From the NCBI GenBank assembly GCA_036245525.1, contig BTPG01000004.1:231971898-232035897 (forward strand): a stretch of DNA of 64,000 bases, written 5' to 3'. The DNA is from Semisulcospira habei (Eukaryota; Mollusca; Gastropoda; Semisulcospiridae). Position numbers and translations under genes: made by a program. Positions within the stretch are counted from its first letter, which is position 1; each line of letters begins with the position of its first letter. Shown one piece after another: positions 56,069 through 63,401 of this stretch. The notes below the pieces were generated by a model that saw only the letters and a list, made by a program, of their open reading frames with translations, ran no database searches and had not been told where the DNA came from.

Positions 56069-56932
56069 TCAAGACCGGGGACTATTTTTTTTTATATTAT
56101 GAACGGACGTGGACCAGATGGGGTCTGTCGCTCTGCGTCTGATGTCATTCTCAGCCTCTCCTGGTTGATATAAATATCTCACCTGTTTGGTAAACAAACT
56201 TGTGTCTGGTGCTGGGGTTGATCCTGTTTTTGGTTCTGTAATTGTTTTCAATTTAATAGCATCAGCGGGTTTTGGGTGTCCTTCGTTATTCATTGCTTTT
56301 ATCACATGTGGTAATCTCTTAACCCACTCTGTGTTCCGGGTGTCATGCATGAGTTCCTTAGAATACTGGTAACTGAAAAGTCTTTCTGACAACTGTTTGT
56401 TAAAGTTTTCAACAATTGCCTGTGATCTGTGCACGCCTGGAATGCCGCGTCTGACCAGTACGCCATGCTTCGCAAATAACTGATTAACAGCACCTTTGAA
56501 TTCTGATCCATCATCGACCTGCACTAGTCTGGAGTATCTTAAAGGGCCACGACTATATATTTTTGTTAAAGCAGTCGCAACTGTGGTAGCAGTTTTGTCA
56601 GATATGGGTTCAGCGTCTTTGTACCTTGAAGCTATGTCAACGACAGTCAAAGCGTACTTGTATCGTTTCTTTCTTATTGTGTCATGTGGTAAGAACAAAA
56701 GGTCCATTTGATGTGTGTCATTTGGTGTTGTGTTTTCAAAATGAGGTCTTGTTATCTTTCTTGGAGCAGGGAGATATATCTGCCAAATTGCCTGTCTCTG
56801 TAACCATTGCTTGACTTGATTGAGTGTTATATCTCCGCCCACAGCGGCTTGTAATTTCTGAATAGCTGTTTGCCCTTTCCAATAGCCTGATGGAGAGTAA
56901 TATATTTTTGATAGTTTATTTTCGGCTGCCAT
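56069..56932 (-). CDS. Retroviral-type (rve) integrase of the Polinton
   Basis: About 287 aa from ATG at 56932 (MAAENKLSKIYYSPSGYWKG), preceded by GCTAGAAAAA; the start overlaps the upstream gene by 17 bp. The catalytic core has Asp in HQMDLLFLP, Asp in QVDDGSEFKG and Glu in AIVENFNKQL about 35 residues later, the DDE pattern. The N-terminal part (SGYWKGQTAIQKLQ, ITLNQVKQWLQRQ) is helix-turn-helix-like as in Polinton integrases. The C-terminus has VRYLYQPGE and RRATDPIWS. It inserts the replicated element into the host genome. It is intact, and lies tail to tail with PolB (58 bp apart). Confidence 0.93.
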   Translation of the reverse strand: MAAENKLSKIYYSPSGYWKGQTAIQKLQAAVGGDITLNQVKQWLQRQAIWQIYLPAPRKITRPHFENTTPNDTHQMDLLFLPHDTIRKKRYKYALTVVDIASRYKDAEPISDKTATTVATALTKIYSRGPLRYSRLVQVDDGSEFKGAVNQLFAKHGVLVRRGIPGVHRSQAIVENFNKQLSERLFSYQYSKELMHDTRNTEWVKRLPHVIKAMNNEGHPKPADAIKLKTITEPKTGSTPAPDTSLFTKQVRYLYQPGEAENDIRRRATDPIWSTSVHNIKKNSPRS

Positions 56933-57350
56933 TTTTTCTAGCAATGAAAACTCCTGTAAAATAAACAAATGTCATTCCCACTAGAACAAAGATTATCTCT
57001 CCGTTTCTTTGTTCTGTACTTGGTTTGTAATAGTCACTTAGTTTTGGTTTCGGGATAGACATGTCTTCACCTGTGACAAGATAGTATTCACGAATTGCGT
57101 CGTCTGTATTTGAAAACGTATGTTGTGCATGACCTTCAAGCCTGAGTTTTTCATTAATGAAATCAAGTTTCTCAATTCTTTGCTTCTCATAATCCTGTTG
57201 ATCTTGAGCAAGTTTCTCAGACGCTTCATTATGACGTTTTATTTCTTCTGCTGATTCTTCTCTACCCATTTTTGAAAAGAGATAATTAGAGCCACTGAAT
57301 GCCAGAGCATTAACAACTGCCCCACCAATCATAATAGCTATTGTCGCCAT
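56916..57350 (-). CDS. 144-aa protein with two membrane segments
   Basis: Starts MATIAIMIGGAVVNALAF, a hydrophobic N-terminal segment, then a charged, helix-rich middle (KRHNEASEKLAQDQQDYEKQ) likely to form a coiled coil, and a C-terminal hydrophobic segment (IIFVLVGMTFVYFTGVFIA) with a basic end. ATG preceded by TAAATAAAAAT. It overlaps the integrase start by 17 bp and starts 8 bp after the 76-aa gene. I recall similar small proteins in Polintons of other invertebrates, but know no function; membrane or inner-virion location is inference. Confidence 0.75.
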   Translation of the reverse strand: MATIAIMIGGAVVNALAFSGSNYLFSKMGREESAEEIKRHNEASEKLAQDQQDYEKQRIEKLDFINEKLRLEGHAQHTFSNTDDAIREYYLVTGEDMSIPKPKLSDYYKPSTEQRNGEIIFVLVGMTFVYFTGVFIARKNGSRK

Positions 57351-57358
57351 ATTTTTAT

Positions 57359-57589
57359 TTACATAGAAACATTTTCTGGAATAATTCCTTGCTTAACGAG
57401 AAAGTCTTTTGTCGCAATCGACGCTGTTACAACTACAATTAGCTTAGCGCTGTCTTCAAAGTCAAGTCTACTCAGGTCTGCTGATTTCATTTTGAGTAGA
57501 CTTTTTCCCAGCATGGAATAAGCTACTGCTAGTCCACTGATTACGGCAGAGTGATATACAAGGTTCATTATGTTCTTTGTGTCGCTCAT
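57359..57589 (-). CDS. 76-aa small hydrophobic protein
   Basis: MSDTKNIMNLVYHSAVISGL start, two hydrophobic stretches (AVISGLAVAYSML and LIVVVTASIAT) and a short polar end. ATG after CCTTAGAAA. It lies 35 bp after the 147-aa gene and 8 bp before the 144-aa gene, in a tight co-oriented run. No known family; a membrane protein by composition. Small size lowers certainty, but conserved spacing and the A-rich start favour a real gene. Confidence 0.65.
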   Translation of the reverse strand: MSDTKNIMNLVYHSAVISGLAVAYSMLGKSLLKMKSADLSRLDFEDSAKLIVVVTASIATKDFLVKQGIIPENVSM

Positions 57590-57624
57590 TTTCTAAGGCA
57601 AGAAAAATTAAAATAATATTTTTA

Positions 57625-58068
57625 TTAGTGCATGATAAATGGGTCAACGGCTTTGGATGTTACTGGTAATGTGGCGACTTCTGGTTTTGTTTTTGGAGTG
57701 TCTGATTTTTTGGACACTGTACGAGTCTGTGGTTTGTATTTTTTATATAATTGATAACCTACGTAACCAAATCCGACAACAAATTCGGCAACTATATATT
57801 TTGTTGTTTGAGGGTCAGGCTTAGTTGTTTGTCTCTCACTTTGATGAGGGTGTCCTGTCGGTGTTGGTCCTGACGGTAGTGACACTGGTCCTGATGGTGC
57901 TGAGGGTGGGTCAGTTGCGCTTGAAGCTGTAATTTTTTTTTGCCTGTTCCATTTGGCTAATTTTTTTCCTGCCTCAATGCGGCCTGGACTTTTAGCCTTA
58001 GTCACAGTTTGAACCTGTGTCAAGACCGGACTGGGGTTCGGTTGTGGAGTCATCTGGGTTTCGTCCAT
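57625..58068 (-). CDS. 147-aa basic, Pro-rich membrane-anchored protein
   Basis: The N-terminal half is rich in Pro, Ser, Thr and Lys (GRIEAGKKLAKWNRQKK, then PPSAPSGPVSLPSGPTPTG). A hydrophobic stretch (YIVAEFVVGFGYVGYQLY, about residues 90-107) is followed by a Lys/Arg-rich tail. ATG after AGAAGAAA; it overlaps the 175-aa gene by 71 bp in another frame. No recognised family. The pattern suggests a membrane-anchored nucleic-acid-binding or virion protein (inference). Confidence 0.65.
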   Translation of the reverse strand: MDETQMTPQPNPSPVLTQVQTVTKAKSPGRIEAGKKLAKWNRQKKITASSATDPPSAPSGPVSLPSGPTPTGHPHQSERQTTKPDPQTTKYIVAEFVVGFGYVGYQLYKKYKPQTRTVSKKSDTPKTKPEVATLPVTSKAVDPFIMH

Positions 58069-58525
58069 TTTCTTCTGCAGTAAAATTTATTTTCGAGAAA
58101 TCAATATGACTTCCAGTAACAAGTAAGGTTACCACAGGTGCAAGGTAATTTCCAAACTTGTAAAACATGATACATGCTAATTTGCCTATTGAACTTGAAA
58201 CAATAGGGTTGCTTTCAAGGTCGTGTGATAGGCTGTCACTATCCACAGGTAGAAAGTGACTCACTGCTTTTGTGTATAGGCATACAAGAGATCGACTTAA
58301 ATCACGAGTCATTAGTGAGGCAATGTGGTTTTCATATTTCGAATGAAGCTTGATTAGTTCGTCAGAGGTAAGAGATTCTATGTCGTCTGTCATGTATTGT
58401 TTTCCTAGATAAGTCTTTGACTTGCCTGAGACAATTACAGACAAAAGCCGCTGTTTTTTGGAGTCTAAGTCTTTGTTCTCTACAGCATTGATATCATTCA
58501 ATAAAAAGATTTCATCAGGGTTCAT
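57998..58525 (-). CDS. 175-aa Polinton protein of unknown function
   Basis: Starts MNPDEIFLLNDINAVENKDL. Acidic and helical, with YLGKQYMTDDIESLTSDELI, LYTKAVSHFLPVDSDSLSHD, then a moderately hydrophobic GKLACIMFYKFGNYLAPVVT and an acidic, Ser/Thr-rich end. ATG after ACATTATAA. I recall relatives between ATPase and integrase in other invertebrate Polintons, none with an assigned role. It sits directly downstream of the ATPase (26 bp), which suggests a role in packaging or virion assembly (inference only). Confidence 0.7.
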   Translation of the reverse strand: MNPDEIFLLNDINAVENKDLDSKKQRLLSVIVSGKSKTYLGKQYMTDDIESLTSDELIKLHSKYENHIASLMTRDLSRSLVCLYTKAVSHFLPVDSDSLSHDLESNPIVSSSIGKLACIMFYKFGNYLAPVVTLLVTGSHIDFSKINFTAEENGRNPDDSTTEPQSGLDTGSNCD

Positions 58526-58551
58526 TTATAATGTAATTAAAAAAACAAAAA

Positions 58552-59563
58552 TTAATTTACTAACCCATACCCTGTGGGCTGATCTGTCTTTAAAATGAGC
58601 TTTAGATGCTTAGTTGATTTCAGTTTATTTTTTACATCATCCCGTTCTTGCTTATTTGGTATGACATCATTTTCTCTGAGACAGTCTTCAAAGCTGTCAC
58701 GATCCTTACAGTAAAACAAACAGATAAACTTTAACTGTTCTCGAAAATCTTTCAACCCCACCCGGGTCTGCCCTGGGGGACTTGGGTGGGGTTAGGTATT
58801 TTTTAGTTCCCAGGGTCACCCTGGTCAGCCCCACAGGGTGGGGTTTTCTCTCTATTCTGGGGCATGTGTTTCTGTCTACCCGAGGTCCATTCACCTGTAT
58901 TTGCCTTTTTTAAACTCTCCCTACTGTCTGCACTGCCTGTAGCTCTTGATATTGGATGTGTGTTGCTAAATGGTCTTAGCTTTATTTAGGCCCCATGTGT
59001 TAGGTTTATTTAATGTGTTTGACCGGCTGGCGACATACATTCAATGTTCTGTTTAGTTGGTTGTTTTTTTTTCACAAGCAGTGCAGGCACGTCCTGAGAA
59101 AGCCTTGTTGCTGTCGGGACGTTAAGCAATGTACAATCAATCGAAAATCTTTCAGTACAGCATTATATTTCTGAGTGAGAATCCATACACTAATGTTTGC
59201 ATGTCTGCCACTGAAGGCAAGTTCTGCTAAAGTGTTTCTCTTCTTGACAATGTCTTTCTCTGCAGAACAGTCATCAACAATAAACAATGTTGACTGTCCT
59301 TCAAATTGCTTGTAAAAATATTGTAGGTAGTCATTCAGTTTTTTCTCAGGGTCAACTAAGTATATGTTGCTGTCAGTCCAAATGAATAAACGGTTGTGAT
59401 AAGCTTTGTTGTGTTTGATTGTAGGACAAAATATTACAATGTTTTCAAAATGATGGATGTATCTTGTTTGTAACAGATTAAGTACAAATTCAGTTTTCCC
59501 ACACCCTGTGGCGCCACAAAACAATCCACAGTGTGGATCAAGGGTCATTAAGCCCCGGTTCAT
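58552..59563 (-). pseudogene. Packaging ATPase, split by a SINE
   Basis: Starts at ATG 59563 (MNRGLMTLDPHC). Walker A is GLFCGATGCGKTEF and Walker B is STLFIVDDCSAE; then FSGRHANISVWILTQKYNAV, the block after Walker B in A32/FtsK-type viral packaging ATPases. The frame enters the SINE after LKDFR at 59155; the remainder of the gene (REQLKFICLFYCKDRDSF to GYGLVN) resumes at 58740 and ends at 58552. The 14-bp duplication TCGAAAATCTTTCA lies at 58741-58754 and 59141-59154. The ATPase would pump DNA into capsids; here it cannot be made whole unless the SINE is spliced out. Confidence 0.92.
58755..59140 (+). mobile_element. SINE copy C, full length, in the ATPase gene
   Basis: 386 bp, antisense to the ATPase. 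Begins ACCCCACCCGGGTCTGCCC, ends GGGACGTTAAGCAATGTACA plus ATCAA. Flanked by the perfect 14-bp duplication TCGAAAATCTTTCA. Copies A, B, D and E at 7.7, 26.6, 38.7 and 39.4 kb belong to the same family. Confidence 0.95.
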
Positions 59564-59582
59564 TTTAATACACAATATAATT

Positions 59583-60869
59583 TTAATATATGTGTCCCTT
59601 CAGTCTGCTTTCTTCTATGTTCAGTTGTGCGTCATATATCAGGTACAAATATATGTTTATTGCTGCAGCGGTTTGAACCTTCTTTTGTATCTGAATTGAA
59701 ATTCCGTCACTGCCGTTCTCAACAGTTCGACCTGACCCATGAAGATAGTCATCGTCTGTACTGCGAAGGTCTAACCACAGTGCATATTTGTTTGTCAGGT
59801 ATTGTCCGATCCTAACATCATACAGATGTAAATCTTTACACGCAATGTTTGCTGGTTTATCTCTAATCCTTCCTCCTGCAAAATACTTTGTGATCTCATT
59901 GTAGTGTTGGTATGGAAACATTCCTGAAGCGTACACTTGATTAGGGCGGCCTTCGATTGTACAGGACAAGTGTGTAATCTTAGGATTGTAGAATTTTTCT
60001 GAATCCCTTTTGTATGGAGCTGCTGGTTCAACAAACAACATAAGAATGCCTTTCAGTGACCTAGCTGGTGTGTTCAAGTTTATGTTCCACATCGGGTCAC
60101 TCTTGTCTTTTTGCATTAAACTATGTCTAACCACCCTGTCATAATAAATTGGCAGTTTTGTCTGGTACTGATTTTGAATAAGTCTGGCTAGATCAGTGTG
60201 TGTGACAATTTCATATTCCAAGGAAATGTTAGAGATCTTATATGTTGCATCTGTGGCAGATGATTTAATTACTTTGGAGTAGTCATTGAAAGTTAGTTCA
60301 AAACTCAGACGGTCATTTAGTGCCCCTTGGTAATAAGGCAAATGAGCTGTTAGGATTTCAAACTCAAGTGGAATGTAAAACCTGGTTCCATATGTTTCTG
60401 CTCTAATAACTTCCTTGGGTACCCCAGTAGTTGTTTTGTCTCCAGCATTGATTCGAAGTTTACCAACATCATCAGATTGTATGCCTTGATAAATACGATC
60501 TTCTCGTTCTTCTCTTGTAAGCCAAAGATCTTTGTAACAGTAGAACACATCTGAGTCGTCAAGACTAAACACTTCCTGTCCTTCAAGTTTTACTTTGATG
60601 GTTCTAACAATTGCTCTGCCAAGATTGTCAACCAGTGTTCTGTTCACATCTGCGTCTGATGAAAGTTCGATATTAAATGCAAGGCGTGCAGTGCCAGGAA
60701 CAATAACGTCACTGGGACCTAGGTTTGGAAACTTGACTGTAAGAGTTTGGTTCTGGTCTATGGTGCTAGGATTGTTTGTGATGACTATCGATTGTCTAAT
60801 GGCCTTAACACCCAGGGGCTCACGTAGTTTTCTGTATGGGTCTAACTTTGATCCATAAGACTGTGTCAT
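59583..60869 (-). CDS. Major capsid protein candidate (double jelly roll)
   Basis: 428 aa from ATG 60869 (MTQSYGSKLDPYRKLREPLG), after CATAATAAAA. Mostly beta-type sequence: LTVKFPNLGPSDVIVPGTAR, IVRTIKVKLEGQEVFS, TRFYIPLEFEILTAHLPYYQ, DRLSFELTFNDY, then PIYYDRVVRHSLM, ARSLKGILMLFVEPAAP, YALWLDLRSTDDDYLHGSGR and VQTAAAINIYLYLIYDAQ. Length, two-part layout and position before the packaging ATPase fit the double-jelly-roll capsid proteins of Polintons and related viruses; identification is by pattern, not by alignment. It would form the icosahedral shell. Intact here. Confidence 0.75.
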   Translation of the reverse strand: MTQSYGSKLDPYRKLREPLGVKAIRQSIVITNNPSTIDQNQTLTVKFPNLGPSDVIVPGTARLAFNIELSSDADVNRTLVDNLGRAIVRTIKVKLEGQEVFSLDDSDVFYCYKDLWLTREEREDRIYQGIQSDDVGKLRINAGDKTTTGVPKEVIRAETYGTRFYIPLEFEILTAHLPYYQGALNDRLSFELTFNDYSKVIKSSATDATYKISNISLEYEIVTHTDLARLIQNQYQTKLPIYYDRVVRHSLMQKDKSDPMWNINLNTPARSLKGILMLFVEPAAPYKRDSEKFYNPKITHLSCTIEGRPNQVYASGMFPYQHYNEITKYFAGGRIRDKPANIACKDLHLYDVRIGQYLTNKYALWLDLRSTDDDYLHGSGRTVENGSDGISIQIQKKVQTAAAINIYLYLIYDAQLNIEESRLKGHIY

Positions 60870-60909
60870 TTTTATTATGCACAATAAAAAATAATAAATT
60901 AATAAAACA
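60870..60909. promoter_or_regulatory. Divergent promoter region, 40 bp
   Basis: The only sequence between the capsid gene (minus) and the 415-aa gene (plus). It is almost all A/T (ACAATAAAAAATAATAAATT in the middle) and must hold start signals for both directions. Confidence 0.6.
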
Positions 60910-62157
60910 ATGGCAGCGGGAGGATTTGGTCATGAAGATTTTGAAATGGATGGCATGTATGATTTTGGTAATACAACAGATATGTCAGATATGACTGGTA
61001 CAAGAAATATTTACAGTTTACGTCACGAACTTTTAAAAACCAAAGTGAACTCGTTTTATGATCATGTTGGTGGCCGCCCAGACAACGTAGATCCTAATCA
61101 GTTTGAACTTGATGTCAAGGGTCATTTATATTTAAATACTGTTGACAAAGGAAAAGTACTATTGACTAACAAAAAAGACCCTAGTAGGTTTAGGGCTATA
61201 AGTACAATCAAAAATGAAGGTGGTGTTGGTGCCTTGCGTCAACTTGGTATTGGAGGGTCTCCTGTCACCCCGCGTCTTGTTAGTGCGCTTCACGACACGC
61301 AAACAAAGTTGCCAACGGGGCAAGAGATTGAAATGGCACCAGTAACAAGTCTGCCAGAAATAGCAAACACTGTGATACAAGAAACCTCATTTACTGAAGG
61401 TCAATTAAATGATGCTATGAAAACAATAGACGACCCACCTTTGTCAATGAGGGAGATTATAGGGTTAGATAAATCACTGCAGACAATAAGAGGTGAGATG
61501 GTTAATAATGTAGCCAAACTAGGAGAGCTTGATAAACACATAGAACGTGAAAAAGAGAAACTGGCTACGGCAGACAATGGGAATCTTGACACAGAAATGA
61601 AAGAAAGAATCCAACACAGATTAAATGATTTGCAGATAGAAAGATCAGGAAGGTTAGAAGCGATTAGTATTGGGAGACAAAAACTGAAAACACAAGTTAA
61701 CAGGATTAGAGAAACTATTCAGAAAATACTTCACGAAGACACAACATTGGCTGAGAGACTTAAAACACTTTTCAGAGAACAGGGTATCACAATTGCCAGT
61801 TTAATTACTGCTCTTGGATTTATTATCAGTACTGTTGTGTTGGCTGTCTCCGGTGCTGGTGGACCTGGTAGTAGTCCAACCCCGGCACCGCCAGCCCCGG
61901 CACCTCCGGCACCACCAACTGACCCAAAAGATTTACAGTCGTGGGTAAAGAAACAACTGTCTCACATATCAGACCTGCTTAAGAAATTGGCTCTGAAAGC
62001 AATGGACGCTTTGCCTGGTATTATAGGCACGCTTGTCAGTTGGCTTATTAGTACTACAGCAAAGGTAGTTGGTTTTATGGCAGAACATGTTTGGGTCTTT
62101 TTGGTTACAGTAGGAGGGTTGATGGTGGGTTATTTAATGAAACAGATAAAGAAGTAA
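60910..62157 (+). CDS. 415-aa coiled-coil/membrane protein, likely virion
   Basis: ATG after AATTAATAAAACA. The N-terminus is Gly/Asp/Met-rich (GGFGHEDFEMDGMYDFG). The middle (about residues 190-290) is a long charged helix (LDKHIEREKEKLATADNG, ERIQHRLNDLQIERSGRL). A hydrophobic stretch follows (ITIASLITALGFIISTVVLA), then a Pro/Ala-rich linker (PTPAPPAPAPPAPP), a helix (SWVKKQLSHISDLLKKLAL) and two more hydrophobic segments at the end. Similar proteins occur beside the capsid gene in other Polintons as I recall. A minor virion protein that meets membrane is a reasonable inference. The last 24 bp overlap the end of the gene on the other strand. Confidence 0.75.
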   Translation: MAAGGFGHEDFEMDGMYDFGNTTDMSDMTGTRNIYSLRHELLKTKVNSFYDHVGGRPDNVDPNQFELDVKGHLYLNTVDKGKVLLTNKKDPSRFRAISTIKNEGGVGALRQLGIGGSPVTPRLVSALHDTQTKLPTGQEIEMAPVTSLPEIANTVIQETSFTEGQLNDAMKTIDDPPLSMREIIGLDKSLQTIRGEMVNNVAKLGELDKHIEREKEKLATADNGNLDTEMKERIQHRLNDLQIERSGRLEAISIGRQKLKTQVNRIRETIQKILHEDTTLAERLKTLFREQGITIASLITALGFIISTVVLAVSGAGGPGSSPTPAPPAPAPPAPPTDPKDLQSWVKKQLSHISDLLKKLALKAMDALPGIIGTLVSWLISTTAKVVGFMAEHVWVFLVTVGGLMVGYLMKQIKK

Positions 62158-63378
62158 TACTCCTAATCCAGTGAGACCTATTACCAATGCAGTTCTCTCT
62201 GACTCATGAGTGCCAGGGGTTGGTGTTGACTGTACTGGTTGTATGGGTGCCGGTGATGGGGCCAGGGCCGGGGGTGTTACCATCTGTAATGGTTTTAATG
62301 ACTGTACATGTGTGGTTGTGGCCCCCAAGTTTACAGATTGATTGAGACCTAATTTCTGATCACGACCTGCAACAACTATTTCATTATTATAATTTGTTAT
62401 TGTCCCCATTTGGAGTTGAAGGTCAGACGGTAACATGTATAAACCGATGCCTACTACAAAGTCAACTTTTGATCTGGCATATCTGAGTACGTCTTGGTAG
62501 CGTTGTATGCTTGATGGGAGATCAACTGTTGAATTAATTGAATCTTCTAGATTAGCAAGAAACTGTTTTTGTGCCTCGAACTTTCCACTTCCATTCAAAA
62601 TATTCGATTTTGTTAGTGATTGTGCACCTAATATACACCAGACATATGTTCTGATAGACTCATTTACGCGCTCCACTCCTGCTTGAGTAAATCCGTCACT
62701 CTTGTCTAAAATAAATGTGGTCCAGGCGTTAGACTGTTTCTGTTCTATTGAGCCTAACCAGACTTGTGATTTTGATGAGAATGAAGTGTAACCGGGGTAG
62801 TAATCTTGAGGGTATTGTCTGTGACTCAAAGCATAATACAGTGTACCCATACCATTGTGATCATCAAGTTTTTGTGTAAAGTCATACCTGGGGCTGATGT
62901 TAAACTCATTACAGATGCGTTCAAATGCTTTCATATCTATGGGGTTGTTATACCTGTTGAAACTGGATTCAGTTGGTAGTGGTGTATGGAGTTCTGACAC
63001 TATGCGTCTAAGCTGGTAATAAACATGAAAACAATACACAGACCTAATCAGTTTGTTTGAGTGATTCAAATGGTCTGTAAAAGAAACACCACAGCCTGTA
63101 GTAGAACACAGAATGGCAAAGTTGAGCTGGTTTTGAAACATTTGTAGTGGACTTGAAGACCACTTTTTTGCAGTTGAGTCGTCTGTTATTGGAGGGTTTA
63201 GGTAATGGTCAAACGGATTTGGTACTTTGACTTGGATCAAATCTTGTTCCGACACAGCAATATCAAGCTGGTTTAGTTGAATTATTTTCTGTTCATAAGT
63301 AGGTGCAACATTGTACTTGGCATCTACATTAAATTGAAATGCGTTTGTTGTGGTAATGGTTGGTGATTTAAATTCCAT
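62134..63378 (-). CDS. 414-aa protein with C-terminal anchor, likely virion
   Basis: ATG 63378 (MEFKSPTITTTNAFQFNV), after CATATAAAAAAG. The long globular part has no family I recognise (WSSSPLQMFQNQLNFAIL, FERICNEFNISPRYDFTQ, RTYVWCILGAQSLTKSNI, KVDFVVGIGLYMLP). A Pro-rich stretch (PPALAPSPAPIQPVQSTP) leads to a single C-terminal hydrophobic segment (TALVIGLTGLGVLLLYLF). The one-anchor design and position between two virion-type genes suggest a minor capsid or membrane-attachment protein (inference). It overlaps the 415-aa gene tail to tail by 24 bp. Confidence 0.75.
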   Translation of the reverse strand: MEFKSPTITTTNAFQFNVDAKYNVAPTYEQKIIQLNQLDIAVSEQDLIQVKVPNPFDHYLNPPITDDSTAKKWSSSPLQMFQNQLNFAILCSTTGCGVSFTDHLNHSNKLIRSVYCFHVYYQLRRIVSELHTPLPTESSFNRYNNPIDMKAFERICNEFNISPRYDFTQKLDDHNGMGTLYYALSHRQYPQDYYPGYTSFSSKSQVWLGSIEQKQSNAWTTFILDKSDGFTQAGVERVNESIRTYVWCILGAQSLTKSNILNGSGKFEAQKQFLANLEDSINSTVDLPSSIQRYQDVLRYARSKVDFVVGIGLYMLPSDLQLQMGTITNYNNEIVVAGRDQKLGLNQSVNLGATTTHVQSLKPLQMVTPPALAPSPAPIQPVQSTPTPGTHESERTALVIGLTGLGVLLLYLFH

Positions 63379-63401
63379 CTTTTTTATATGAGATAATAAA
63401 A
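63379..63401. promoter_or_regulatory. Divergent promoter region, 23 bp
   Basis: CTTTTTTATATGAGATAATA plus AAA is all that separates the 414-aa gene (minus) and the penton-like gene (plus). Both start codons directly follow an A run. Confidence 0.55.

Noticed and set aside
58706..58894. 62-aa minus frame linking ATPase end to SINE
   Set aside because: It reads across the SINE/ATPase joint; the ATPase part ends at the target duplication.
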